This document shows positions 33,609 to 42,325 of a stretch of 64,000 bases of DNA, in pieces. How positions within the stretch are numbered: position 1 is the stretch's first letter; each line of letters starts with the position of its first letter. The translations under genes and the position numbers were made by a program. The notes under the pieces were generated by a model, which had not been told where the DNA came from, made no database searches, and saw only the letters and a list, made by a program, of their open reading frames with translations. This stretch comes from Melioribacteraceae bacterium (GTDB lineage: Bacteria > Bacteroidota > Ignavibacteria > Ignavibacteriales > Melioribacteraceae): positions 124,001-188,000 of the forward strand of contig DAOSDY010000002.1 in the NCBI GenBank assembly GCA_035362835.1. The letters run 5' to 3'.

Positions 33609-34094
33609 TTACCTCATACTTCCCATCATTCTCTCTTTAACACGTTCTTTAATTATACCTCGTGCAGCACCTCTCATCATTTTATGCTTGCGGTCCATTC
33701 CTAATTGTTTGCTCCAGATTGCCTTCTGTTCGTCATTCAAAATTTTATTTATTGCGATCCACTTCTTTACAGAAAGCGATTTCATCTCTGCCTGAAGTTT
33801 GCTGTTTGCATCGGTTAAATCGATCAGCTTCTTTTCATCGACTTTATTTTCAGCCGCCATCTTCTTTAATTCAAGACGGTTCTTTTCGATTGCGGATTTC
33901 AGATCAATTACTTTTTTCTGATGCTCAAATGTAATTTCTCTGAACTGTTTCTCCTGGTCCTCTGTTAAATTGAGTCTCTCCGGCACTGATCTCATTCCGG
34001 GATTCTGCATCCTTTTCATTCTCTCAGCCGGCTGGGCTGTTAATGTAATGGAAAGTGCAACAAGTAATACTGTTAATAAAGATGTTCTTTTCAT
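33609..34094 (-). CDS. Spy/CpxP-like periplasmic protein
   Basis: A 161-residue protein with a signal peptide (to about 21, TAQPAER) and the LTXXQ-type helical domain: LNLTEDQEKQFREI early and ILNDEQKAIWSKQLG late. Long helices with heptad charge pattern connect them. Spy and CpxP act as ATP-independent chaperones or envelope-stress sensors. The gene faces away from the ECF sigma factor operon at 34276, whose third gene is also Spy-like, so this gene is a candidate target of that sigma factor. A terminator lies at 33580. Confidence 0.8.
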   Translation of the reverse strand: MKRTSLLTVLLVALSITLTAQPAERMKRMQNPGMRSVPERLNLTEDQEKQFREITFEHQKKVIDLKSAIEKNRLELKKMAAENKVDEKKLIDLTDANSKLQAEMKSLSVKKWIAINKILNDEQKAIWSKQLGMDRKHKMMRGAARGIIKERVKERMMGSMR

Positions 34095-34275
34095 GATGCC
34101 TCCTTTATGTTGAAATATGTTTTCTCATTTTGTTATTTTGACAGAGACCGGTAGGATCAGGTTTAAATCATCCCGGAATTTGCCCTTCTTCTCCCCGAAG
34201 ATTATTATTGGTTCGCTGTTTTGATTAAACCTGAACGGATAACAGTTTGTCTATTTTTTGAATAATTTTAAAAAG

Positions 34276-34824
34276 ATGCAATTAGATAACGATTTCGAAT
34301 TAATTGAGAAGTTTGTTTCGGGAGATGAATCCGCTTTCAATATATTGGCCAGAAAATACCAGAAAAAAATTTACTGGCATGCCCGGCAGATGCTCGGGGA
34401 TCATCTGGATGCCGACGAGGTTACGCAGGAAGTTCTTATTGTAATGTATAATAAATTAAAAACGTTCGGATTCAAATCTTCTCTTTATACCTGGATCTAT
34501 AAAATTGTTACGACCAGGAGTCTGAACCAGATTAAAAGAAAAAAATTGAAACGGCTGATCTCTTTCGAAAATACCGATGAGAAGAACCTTACGTCTTCTC
34601 ACGATATAGTCAGGGATATTGCAAATAAGGAGAAACTCGAAAAGGTTAATAAAGCGCTCAACACTCTGCCCCCTAAACAAAGGCAGATTTTTGTTCTGCG
34701 TAACTTTGATCAGCTCTCTTATGAAGAAATTTCTGAAATAACAGGAAAAAGTGTCGGGGGATTAAAAGCTAATTATTTTCATGCATTGAAGAAAATTGTG
34801 GAGTTGGTTGATGAAAAAGAATGA
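34276..34824 (+). CDS. ECF-type RNA polymerase sigma factor
   Basis: About 182 residues. Region 2 is LIEKFVSGDESAFNILARKY through LDADEVTQEVLIVMYNKL and YTWIYKIVTTRSLN. A short linker follows, then region 4 with LPPKQRQIFVLRNFDQLSYE and EEISEITGKSVGGLKANYFHA (split EEISEITGKSVGGL, KANYFHA). It directs RNA polymerase to a dedicated promoter. The start is set at ATG 34276; an in-frame TTG at 34258 adds six residues and cannot be excluded. It overlaps the next gene, the probable anti-sigma, by 14 bases. Zinc-finger anti-sigma is not present, so the partner is of another type. Confidence 0.93.
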   Translation: MQLDNDFELIEKFVSGDESAFNILARKYQKKIYWHARQMLGDHLDADEVTQEVLIVMYNKLKTFGFKSSLYTWIYKIVTTRSLNQIKRKKLKRLISFENTDEKNLTSSHDIVRDIANKEKLEKVNKALNTLPPKQRQIFVLRNFDQLSYEEISEITGKSVGGLKANYFHALKKIVELVDEKE

Positions 34825-35428
34825 TGATAAAATATTAAGATATCTCTCAGGTCTGATGGACCCGGTTGAAGAGAAATTCTTTTTGAAAGAACTTGAATCC
34901 GATTCGAATCTCAGCAGCAGGTTCCATTCAATTAAAGAAGGCATAGACGGGCTCTCCTCAACGCGTGAGATTGAAACTGATGAACTCTATTTTAACTCCC
35001 TGGTCCCTAAGGTTAGGGAGAGACTGGAATTGTCCGATGGTAAAGGAATTCTAAAAAAATATTCGATTGCAATCCCTGTTCTGGCAACTGTTCTCATTGT
35101 GGCCCTTCTTACAATTCTTCCCAACAAGAACGGAGTTGAACAGAACATATCTTTAGTCGATGAAATTGTAAATAATATTGATGATGATGAAATTGCAGAT
35201 ATTCTGATCAACGACCATACATTCGAATCGGTCATCGCTCAGAATACGAACGGAAACGGATTCGATTCACTGCTGCCTGATGATGTTTCTATCCCTCAGA
35301 CGGCAATTAACAGATATGTCGATTACTCTAAGGTCGATTATTCTCAGGTCGAAAATCTTAGTAACCCTGAATTTGAAAAACTATATAAAAATTTAAGTAT
35401 GATCACTTTCGAAAAGGTATCGAAATGA
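34811..35428 (+). CDS. Putative single-helix anti-sigma factor
   Basis: A 205-residue protein with one transmembrane helix (about residues 82-101), a ~75-residue cytoplasmic N-terminus starting KKNDDKILRYLSGLMDP and a ~100-residue acidic periplasmic part. The N-terminus resembles the short helical anti-sigma domain (LSGxLDPxEExxFLxxLE type) but lacks the zinc-ligand HxxxCxxC. I infer anti-sigma function from its overlap with the sigma gene and from topology. ATG at 34811 overlaps the sigma stop by 14 bases; its own stop overlaps the next start. Confidence 0.7.
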   Translation: MKKNDDKILRYLSGLMDPVEEKFFLKELESDSNLSSRFHSIKEGIDGLSSTREIETDELYFNSLVPKVRERLELSDGKGILKKYSIAIPVLATVLIVALLTILPNKNGVEQNISLVDEIVNNIDDDEIADILINDHTFESVIAQNTNGNGFDSLLPDDVSIPQTAINRYVDYSKVDYSQVENLSNPEFEKLYKNLSMITFEKVSK

Positions 35429-35883
35429 AAAAATATTATTTCTTTCTTCTAATGTTTGCTTTTGTCTTTACATTGAACGGTCAGGATAAAAGGGACCAGC
35501 GTCCGTTTGAAAAAATTGAACAGCTCGAGAAAGCTAAATTGATTGAGGTGCTCGACCTCGATGAGGAAACTGCGGTTAAATTCTTCGCCCGCCGTAATGA
35601 ACATCATAAAGCACAGAGGGATATGATGCGCAGCCGCCAGAACCTCCTCGAAGACCTTGAAAAAAGTATAAAAGATAAAATTTCAAAAGATGCCTATTAC
35701 ACGGATCAGGTAAACAAAATCTTTGAGATCGACAAACAGATGTCGGTTGAAAAACAGAATTTTATCCGTTCTCTCGGCGATATTCTGAATCCTCAGCAGA
35801 TTGCTAAGTTTGCTGTATTTGAATTCAAATTCCGTCGCGAGATCGCTCAATCCTTAATGAGTAAAAAAAGACCCAAAGATTGA
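35425..35883 (+). CDS. Periplasmic Spy/ZraP-like helical protein, probable third member of sigma operon
   Basis: A 152-residue protein with a signal peptide (to NGQ, residue 20). The mature part is a long-helix bundle with LIEVLDLDEETAVKFFARRN and ILNPQQIAKFAVFEFKF, the two LTXXQ-like ends seen in Spy, CpxP, ZraP and CnrX. CnrX-type proteins sense metals and control an anti-sigma/ECF pair. Cysteine is absent and histidines are only two (in NEHHKAQ), so metal sensing is not clear. It overlaps the putative anti-sigma gene by four bases, giving a sigma / anti-sigma / sensor operon. Confidence 0.72.
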   Translation: MKKYYFFLLMFAFVFTLNGQDKRDQRPFEKIEQLEKAKLIEVLDLDEETAVKFFARRNEHHKAQRDMMRSRQNLLEDLEKSIKDKISKDAYYTDQVNKIFEIDKQMSVEKQNFIRSLGDILNPQQIAKFAVFEFKFRREIAQSLMSKKRPKD

Positions 35884-35975
35884 AAGATAAATCCCCGTGA
35901 TGTAAAAAATTACCCCGAAGAAAATATTCTGTTGCATTTTTTTTCGTCGAGGCCTATCTTGCAACACATTTTTTT

Positions 35976-36059
35976 GCGGAAGTGGTGAAATTGGCATACA
36001 CGCTACTTTGAGGGGGTAGTGCCCGTTAGGGCGTGCGGGTTCAAGTCCCGCCTTCCGCA
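35976..36059 (+). tRNA. tRNA-Leu (anticodon GAG)
   Basis: An 84-base type II tRNA: acceptor GCGGAAG / CTTCCGC, D-arm, anticodon stem CTACT/GGTAG with loop TTGAGGG (anticodon GAG at 36010-36012), long variable arm, T-arm GCGGG TTCAAGT CCCGC. Discriminator A. CCA is not fully encoded (CCC follows). Reads CUC and CUU. Confidence 0.95.
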
Positions 36060-36095
36060 CCCGGTTTATCAACTAATTTATTAAAAGGTATAATT

Positions 36096-36854
36096 ATGAA
36101 GAAAAATTGGATATCTCTTTTCGTATCACTTTTTCTGGTAACCTCGATCTCTTTGGCTCAGGATATGCCCCCTGATGCTGCTAAGGCATATAATGAGGGA
36201 AATAAATTTATGAAGGCTGGTGATTACGACGGTGCCGTTCAACAGTATAATGAAGCTTTAAAAACTTCTAAGGATTATAGAATTTATTATCAGCTTGGTG
36301 TTACACTTAAAAAACAGAATAAACTTGAAGATGCAGAAGCTGCTTTTAATTCCTGTATTAAAAGCAATCCAAATTTTGAAATTGCTTACAATGGCCTCGG
36401 TGGTACCTACTTCCAGGATGGTAAATATGCCGAAGCTGTCGAGAGTTTCAAAAAGTTCGAGGAATTGACTAAACAGAAATCGCATAAGGAACAGGCAAGA
36501 CAATATGTATCCCGCGCTCTTGTTAAACTTGGCGAACAGACTAAAAAGGACGGCAACTACGCTAAAGCAATTGAACAGTTGAACGAGGCAATCAAATATC
36601 ATCAGCTCGATGCCGCTTATATTCTCCTTGCAACAACTTATTATGAGAACGGCGAGTACGATAAAGCTATTGCAACTGCAGATAATGTCATCAATATGAA
36701 ATCGAGCGGTCTTAAAGGTGCTGCATATTATTATAAAGGAATGGGTCTGAAACAGAAACAGGATATATCAAAAGCAAAAGAGAATTTTGAACTGGCAAAA
36801 AGGGATGCACAGTATAAGCGCCTTGCGGACTATGAACTGAATCTGCTCAAATAG
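36096..36854 (+). CDS. Secreted TPR protein
   Basis: A 252-residue protein with a signal peptide (cleaved near SLAQD, residue 20) and about six TPR units covering the rest, for example AYNEGNKFMKAGDYDGAVQQ and YYQLGVTLKKQNKLEDAEAAF. No other domain. It probably resides in the periplasm or on the outer membrane as a scaffold. ATG at 36096 follows AAAAGG. A strong terminator at 36864 separates it from the operon downstream. An in-frame extension upstream would run through the tRNA-Leu and is rejected. Confidence 0.88.
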   Translation: MKKNWISLFVSLFLVTSISLAQDMPPDAAKAYNEGNKFMKAGDYDGAVQQYNEALKTSKDYRIYYQLGVTLKKQNKLEDAEAAFNSCIKSNPNFEIAYNGLGGTYFQDGKYAEAVESFKKFEELTKQKSHKEQARQYVSRALVKLGEQTKKDGNYAKAIEQLNEAIKYHQLDAAYILLATTYYENGEYDKAIATADNVINMKSSGLKGAAYYYKGMGLKQKQDISKAKENFELAKRDAQYKRLADYELNLLK

Positions 36855-36863
36855 ATTTTTTGG

Positions 36864-36891
36864 GCCCCCTCATTCAGGGGGCTTTTTCTTT
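36864..36891 (+). terminator. Rho-independent terminator
   Basis: GCCCCCT-CATTC-AGGGGGC followed by TTTTTCTTT, 9 bases past the stop of the TPR gene. Confidence 0.95.
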
Positions 36892-36964
36892 CCCTGTTGC
36901 TGTTTTTATATCCTTTTTACATTCAAGAAATTTCTGGAGTTCTATCACGACTGAAAATTTTTTA

Positions 36965-37735
36965 ATGGCACTCCTTCTTGCATCAATTCTTGCTTTCATT
37001 TCATACCGTTTTAAGTTTCTTACACCCGGTGGTTCTTTTGCGCAATTTATCCTTGCAATAATCATTTTTGGAATAGGCGGTCTAATTTGGAGCATTCCGA
37101 TTCTTCTTTTCTTCTTTTCAGCAAGCTTCTTTTCTGTAATCAAAACGGCAAGAACCGCAATTAATGAGAGAATTAATAAACCGGGAACTGCCAGGAATCA
37201 AAACCAGGTAATTGCGAATGGCGGTATTGCAGGACTTCTTGTTGTGCTCTATTATTTTTCTAGTGATGATCTTTTTTTTCTGCTTTATCTTTCTGCTGTT
37301 AGTATAGTCTGTTCAGATACATGGTCAACTGAATTTGGAACCTGGAAAAAATGGCCGACGTATAATATTTTGAATTTCCGTAAAATGGATCAGGGACTCT
37401 CCGGTGGTGTTTCTTTTGCCGGAACTTTGGCAGGATTAGCCGGAGCAATTATTATTGCACTGTCAGGATTTATATTGATCAGGTTTAACCTTAATGATTT
37501 TGTGATTATTATTATATCCGGAATATTTGGTAATATAATTGACAGCATACTTGGCTCGTCAATTCAGGTTAAGTACAAATGCCGTGTTTGCGGTTTTATT
37601 CTGGAATCCGGTTTTCATTGCAATACAACTACTGAATATTTTAAAGGTATCAGATTAATTAACAACGATGCCGTCAATTTTATTTCTGTTTTAACCGGTG
37701 TTTCTCTTGGTTTACTTTTATTTCTAATAATTTAG
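36965..37735 (+). CDS. DUF92 family membrane protein
   Basis: About 256 residues with six or so transmembrane helices. The family motifs are visible: RFKFLTPGGSFAQFILAIII near the start, SVIKTARTAINERINKPGTA with ARNQNQVIANGGIAGLL, and later STEFGTWKKWPTYNILNFRK with GGVSFAGTLAG and DSILGSSIQ. DUF92 (TIGR00297) proteins include a plant phytyl-phosphate kinase-like branch (VTE6), so a polyprenyl-phosphate kinase role is possible, but no evidence here. Start set at ATG 36965; the upstream reading frame passes through the terminator at 36864 and is not translated. The tail includes a CxxC pair (YKCRVCGF). Confidence 0.8.
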   Translation: MALLLASILAFISYRFKFLTPGGSFAQFILAIIIFGIGGLIWSIPILLFFFSASFFSVIKTARTAINERINKPGTARNQNQVIANGGIAGLLVVLYYFSSDDLFFLLYLSAVSIVCSDTWSTEFGTWKKWPTYNILNFRKMDQGLSGGVSFAGTLAGLAGAIIIALSGFILIRFNLNDFVIIIISGIFGNIIDSILGSSIQVKYKCRVCGFILESGFHCNTTTEYFKGIRLINNDAVNFISVLTGVSLGLLLFLII

Positions 37736-37743
37736 AATTGTAT

Positions 37744-40716
37744 ATGAGAATTAAAACTTCAGTCGTTCTTACTCTTCTTTTATCATTCAATCTTTTCTCA
37801 CAGAAGGGGGAGAGCCGTTACGACTCGGCTCTTAATTTATTCAACGAAAAAAATTATGCCGCATCTTACCAGGTATTTAAGTCGATTGCAGACGGCCTGA
37901 ATTATGACGACCTGAAAAGGTCAGCTTCACTTTATTATTCTGCGGAATCGTTACTTAAAATGGGACAGCTTAACGGGGCTGCTTCAGAGTTTGAGTCCTT
38001 CCTGAATTTATATCCGCTCTCGACCCTTAGGGAGGATGTCCTTTACAAGCTTGGTACAATTTACTATCATACCAGTGAATTCCGTAAAGTCCGCGATCGG
38101 TTATATCAGCTGCTGAACGAATTCCCGTCCAGTTATTATAATGGTCCGGCTTATTACTGGATTGGAGAAGCTTTCGCGGCAGAAAATAAAAATATAGAAG
38201 CTGAAGAAGCTCTTAAAGAAGCAATCTCAAGAAGAAACTTGAATGATTATATTGTTCACAGCATCTATGCGCTGGGGCGGCTATATGAAAAAACCGGAGA
38301 GTATAACGATGCCGTCTCTCACTATGACGAAATCCTAGCCTATTATAAAAACAGTCCTCTGGCACCAAGTGCCCAATTGAGAATCGGTATCTGCTATTTT
38401 ATTCTGAAAGAGTACGACAGCGCGGTTCTGGAGCTTACAGATCCTCTTATTAATTCACTCCCGGCTGATGAATTGATAGATGCAAAATATTTTCTGGCTA
38501 ATTCCTTCGTAAGATTGAAGGATTATAATAATGCAGCAATGATCTATGAGGAGATCCTCTCCGGCAGAATTGAACAGAATCTCAAAAATAAAATTAATTA
38601 CAGCCTCGGCTGGATCAAATTTCAGACTTCGGAATATGAGGAGGCTTTTAAAATATTCAGCGACCTGGCAGTTGCCGCAGATGACACTCTTTCAATTCCC
38701 GCACTTTTCTGGAGCGGAGAGAGTAAAAGATATCTGGGCGATGTAAACGGTGCGAATGAGATCTATAAGAATTTTCTGGATCGATATCCGGACCATCCGC
38801 TTGCATCCCGCGCGCAACTGGGAAAAGGCACTGCCTTCTTTACTCAGAATCAATCTCAGGAAGCTGAATCTACTCTCATTCTTGCCTCCCGTTCAGGCGA
38901 TAATCTTACTAAAGGAAAAGCATTCACTCTGCTTGGTGAAATGAAATTGAACCGCCATGAATTTTCCGACGCTAAAAATAATTTTAGCCAGGCAGTCAGG
39001 TTCTCCTCAGCCGATAAGAGTACACTCGACCGCTCCTCGCTCGGACTCGCAGTCTCAGAATTTTATCTCGGCAATTACAATGAAACTGTTGCAATTCTCG
39101 AAGCTCTAAAAAAGAGATCGTCGGAATTCGAACCCGGTAAAACAAATTTCTACCTTGCGGAAGCATATCTGATGAGAGGGGAGTATTCCGCTTCAATTAA
39201 ACATTATAACATGATTGCTTCTTCAGATGAAGAGTTGCGCAAACCCTCTATTTACGGCAAGGCATATGCTTATTTCAATATGAAGGATTTCCCGAATGCC
39301 ATCTATTACTTTAATGAATATGTTACAAAATTCCGGAATGATCAGAATATCAACGACGCTAAACTGAGACTTGCCGATAGCTATTTCGGCATAAAGAATT
39401 TTGAAAGAGCAAGCCAGATCTACCGCGAGCTCTTTGCAAACGACCGTTCCGTTTTGAATGATGACCAGACTTATTATCAGTATTGCCAGTCTCTCTTTAA
39501 AGCGGGGAGATCGAACGATGCAATAAAAGAATTCGGCAATCTTCAGCAGAGATTCCCCCGGTCCAGATATGCAGATGCTTCACAGTATGTTGTTGGATGG
39601 ATCTATTTTCAGCAGAGCAATTTTCAGGAGTCGATCGATAATTATCTTGAGCTTCTAAAAAAATATCCCGGCTCGCAGCTTAAACCGATCGCTTATTATT
39701 CTATTGGCGATGCTTATTTCAATCTGGGCGATTATCAGTCCTCAATTGATTACTATAATAAAGTCTTAACCGAATTTCCTTCCACCCCTTACATCCTGGA
39801 TGCAGTTAACGGAATTCAGTATGCGTTCCTGGCACAGGATCGTGCCGATGACGCGGTCGGTTTTATAGATCAGTTTGTTGATTCTAATCCCCGCTCCAGA
39901 TTCGCCGATCAGATCTTTTTCAAGAAGGGCGATATCTATTTCAGCTCCGATAATTATGAGAATGCAATTCAGTCATATACGGAATTTGTTCAGAGATTCC
40001 CGTCTAGCTCTTTAGTCCCTAACGCCTATTACTGGATCGGCAAAAGCGCTTCAATCCTTAAAAGGGAATCTGAAGCTATTGAAAATTTCAGCAAAGTCCT
40101 CTCCTCAAATCTGAAGTCCGATATCGGTATCTCTGCCGCAATTGACGCTTCCAATATTTATGTAAATCAGAAACAGTTCGACTCTGCCGTCAATGTTCTT
40201 AATACTGCAATTAACGCGCAACCGACATCAAACAGAATCCCCGAACTACTCTATCTGCGGGCATTATCCGAAATAAAATCGGAAAAACTTCAGGAGGCGT
40301 ATGCAACACTCGATCAGATAGTTACTTATTACGAAGGGACTGTCTTTGCTGCTAAATCCAAAATTGAACTCGGGCTGCTCGAATTCAACCGATCAAATTT
40401 CGAAAATGCGTTGATCTTATTCAGAGAGCTTGCGGAAAAACGCCTGGATGATATCGGCGCCCAGGCCCAGTATCAAATCGGCTTGATCTACTTTGAACAG
40501 AATAATCTAAATGATGCAATTACCGCTTTTGTACGTGTCCGTTCCGTCTATTCAGGTTTTGATGAGTGGTATACAAGATCATTAATGAAACTCGGCGATT
40601 GTTACGTTAAGTTGAACGATAAAAAACAGGCAAGAGATATGTACAGGGCTGTTATTAACAGACATAAAACAGGTGAACTTGCTCAGGAAGCTAACAGGAA
40701 ATTAAAACAGCTATGA
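37744..40716 (+). CDS. Large periplasmic TPR protein, TonB-operon scaffold
   Basis: A 990-residue protein with a signal peptide (to about residue 21, FSQKG) and some twenty-odd TPR units to the C-terminus, of the YbgF/BamD-like type (YYWIGEAFAAENKNIEAEEA, YYSIGDAYFNLGDYQSSIDY). No other domain. It starts the operon with the outer-membrane barrel, the HU/SPOR protein and ExbB/ExbD/TonB; the barrel start overlaps its stop by four bases. TPR proteins of this size commonly hold outer-membrane complexes together (compare YbgF in Tol-Pal). I infer a scaffold linking the energised TonB complex to the barrel. Confidence 0.85.
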   Translation: MRIKTSVVLTLLLSFNLFSQKGESRYDSALNLFNEKNYAASYQVFKSIADGLNYDDLKRSASLYYSAESLLKMGQLNGAASEFESFLNLYPLSTLREDVLYKLGTIYYHTSEFRKVRDRLYQLLNEFPSSYYNGPAYYWIGEAFAAENKNIEAEEALKEAISRRNLNDYIVHSIYALGRLYEKTGEYNDAVSHYDEILAYYKNSPLAPSAQLRIGICYFILKEYDSAVLELTDPLINSLPADELIDAKYFLANSFVRLKDYNNAAMIYEEILSGRIEQNLKNKINYSLGWIKFQTSEYEEAFKIFSDLAVAADDTLSIPALFWSGESKRYLGDVNGANEIYKNFLDRYPDHPLASRAQLGKGTAFFTQNQSQEAESTLILASRSGDNLTKGKAFTLLGEMKLNRHEFSDAKNNFSQAVRFSSADKSTLDRSSLGLAVSEFYLGNYNETVAILEALKKRSSEFEPGKTNFYLAEAYLMRGEYSASIKHYNMIASSDEELRKPSIYGKAYAYFNMKDFPNAIYYFNEYVTKFRNDQNINDAKLRLADSYFGIKNFERASQIYRELFANDRSVLNDDQTYYQYCQSLFKAGRSNDAIKEFGNLQQRFPRSRYADASQYVVGWIYFQQSNFQESIDNYLELLKKYPGSQLKPIAYYSIGDAYFNLGDYQSSIDYYNKVLTEFPSTPYILDAVNGIQYAFLAQDRADDAVGFIDQFVDSNPRSRFADQIFFKKGDIYFSSDNYENAIQSYTEFVQRFPSSSLVPNAYYWIGKSASILKRESEAIENFSKVLSSNLKSDIGISAAIDASNIYVNQKQFDSAVNVLNTAINAQPTSNRIPELLYLRALSEIKSEKLQEAYATLDQIVTYYEGTVFAAKSKIELGLLEFNRSNFENALILFRELAEKRLDDIGAQAQYQIGLIYFEQNNLNDAITAFVRVRSVYSGFDEWYTRSLMKLGDCYVKLNDKKQARDMYRAVINRHKTGELAQEANRKLKQL

Positions 40717-42299
40717 AAAAATATCTGATATTTTTATCCGTATTATTTCCGTCTCTGATTTCTGCACAGCAGGAACAGAAGAGTATTGAACTCCCGGATT
40801 TTGTAATTACCGGACGGCAAAGCGTTGAGGTCCAATCGGCTCAGAAAAAGAAACCTGAATTAATCGCTACTCTCTCTCAGGATTTTTTTACACCCTATTA
40901 TTCACCAGAAGAGCTTCCACTTCTCATTTCTTCGGATCCTCTGCAAATAATACCGCCGGTTGCTTCGGATGATCAATACTCCGGAAGACTCTACTTTGGT
41001 GCCGGAAGGTATACGCTTCCGTTAGGCCAGTTGTCACTTGGTAAATCATTCGGGAATTTTTTGCTCTCGGCCGACATTTGGGGCCATAATACCCGCTCAT
41101 ATATTCCGGATGCCGGTTATAATACTTCCGGTGCTTCGCTTAACAGTAAAGCTTTTATCGATACAGATTCGGACCTTTTCTCGGGAATGATTGTTTCATT
41201 GGGAGGCAGATTCTGGCGCGATAATTATAAGTTCTTTGGTTCAGTTAATCCTCTGTATGAAAGGAAAACAAACAGGGCTGCTGCGGCTCTCTTGATCAGT
41301 AACGATTACGGACGCCTGTTCAATTTTAATTTCGGCTTGAATGCTGATTTCCTTTCTGTTACAGAGACGGATCTTATAGAAAGAATCCTTTCTGCCGATG
41401 CCGGATTTAAACTGAGATTGGGCAACCTGATTATCGGTGCCGACGGAAAATATCAGAAACAGCTCCTTAATAATAATATGAGCGGTATTGATGATTACGG
41501 CTTTTACAATTTGGACGGACATTTGAGAATTTCTCCTTCAAGTTCTGTAATTCTGCTTGTTGGTGCCCGGCTTGCCGGAAATTCCGCAAATTCTTTTTTC
41601 TCGCCGTTCGGATCCATGTTGTTTAATATTGATGATGGTCTCTACATGACTTTAAATTTCGATCCGCGTGCTGAGAATAATACGCTGAAAGACTTTATCA
41701 GCGGTAATATCTATATGATGAACAATATTACGGATAATGTTTTTACCGAAGTTAAGTTTGATTTGAAGGGATCGCTCAATTATGAATATAAAAAACTGTT
41801 CTCAGTTTCCGTTTGGGGAGGTTATGCAGCATCCGACAACTATCTCTATTTTGAGGATATTATCCTTAAAGGATTTTTTGATGTAATGAGTGCTAACAGT
41901 GTTAAATCAATCTCAGGCGGTTTAAATGTTCTTGTTCACCCGAATCTTCTGGGATATCTCTCAGGCGAATTAAAATACCAGAACATTAAAGATGGTAATG
42001 ATAATTACATCCCTTATAAACCCGAATTCTTCGCATCAGTTTCATACGGATATGATTTTTCTTCCGGTATCGGAATCAAATTAAAATATCTTTTTGCGCA
42101 GAATGTTTACGCGGATCGGCTTAATACAAGGCCGCTTGGCTCATATTACAATCTTGCAGCAGGAATAAGTTACAGATTGTTAAATAACTTATCTTTGTCT
42201 GCGGACTTTCAAAACATCATGAATCGAAGTAATTTTGTATTCGACGGTTATCAGGAAAAGCCGTTAGATTTTGTCATTGGTGTTGAATACCGATGGTAG
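40713..42299 (+). CDS. Outer-membrane beta-barrel with TonB-box-like N-terminus
   Basis: A 528-residue protein with a signal peptide (to SAQQEQ). Immediately after comes LPDFVITGRQSVEV, like a TonB box (xxVxVTG pattern). A full plug domain (~150 residues) is not evident: by about residue 90 the chain is already in barrel strands (YSGRLYFGAGRYTLPLGQLS). The C-terminus ends VIGVEYRW, an outer-membrane insertion signal with terminal aromatic. It is coupled to the TPR gene (ATGA) and followed by ExbB/ExbD/TonB. A small or degenerate TonB-dependent transporter, or a barrel pulled by TonB. Substrate unknown. Confidence 0.8.
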   Translation: MKKYLIFLSVLFPSLISAQQEQKSIELPDFVITGRQSVEVQSAQKKKPELIATLSQDFFTPYYSPEELPLLISSDPLQIIPPVASDDQYSGRLYFGAGRYTLPLGQLSLGKSFGNFLLSADIWGHNTRSYIPDAGYNTSGASLNSKAFIDTDSDLFSGMIVSLGGRFWRDNYKFFGSVNPLYERKTNRAAAALLISNDYGRLFNFNFGLNADFLSVTETDLIERILSADAGFKLRLGNLIIGADGKYQKQLLNNNMSGIDDYGFYNLDGHLRISPSSSVILLVGARLAGNSANSFFSPFGSMLFNIDDGLYMTLNFDPRAENNTLKDFISGNIYMMNNITDNVFTEVKFDLKGSLNYEYKKLFSVSVWGGYAASDNYLYFEDIILKGFFDVMSANSVKSISGGLNVLVHPNLLGYLSGELKYQNIKDGNDNYIPYKPEFFASVSYGYDFSSGIGIKLKYLFAQNVYADRLNTRPLGSYYNLAAGISYRLLNNLSLSADFQNIMNRSNFVFDGYQEKPLDFVIGVEYRW

Positions 42300-42325
42300 T
42301 TTTGTTTAACTGAAAAAGACTTTAA

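Noticed and set aside
36033..36095. In-frame extension of the secreted TPR protein upstream of ATG 36096
   Set aside because: The extension lies in the tRNA-Leu gene, and the signal peptide begins at 36096.
36860..36964. In-frame extension of the DUF92 gene to 36860
   Set aside because: It would translate through the strong terminator hairpin at 36864-36891; ATG at 36965 is taken instead.
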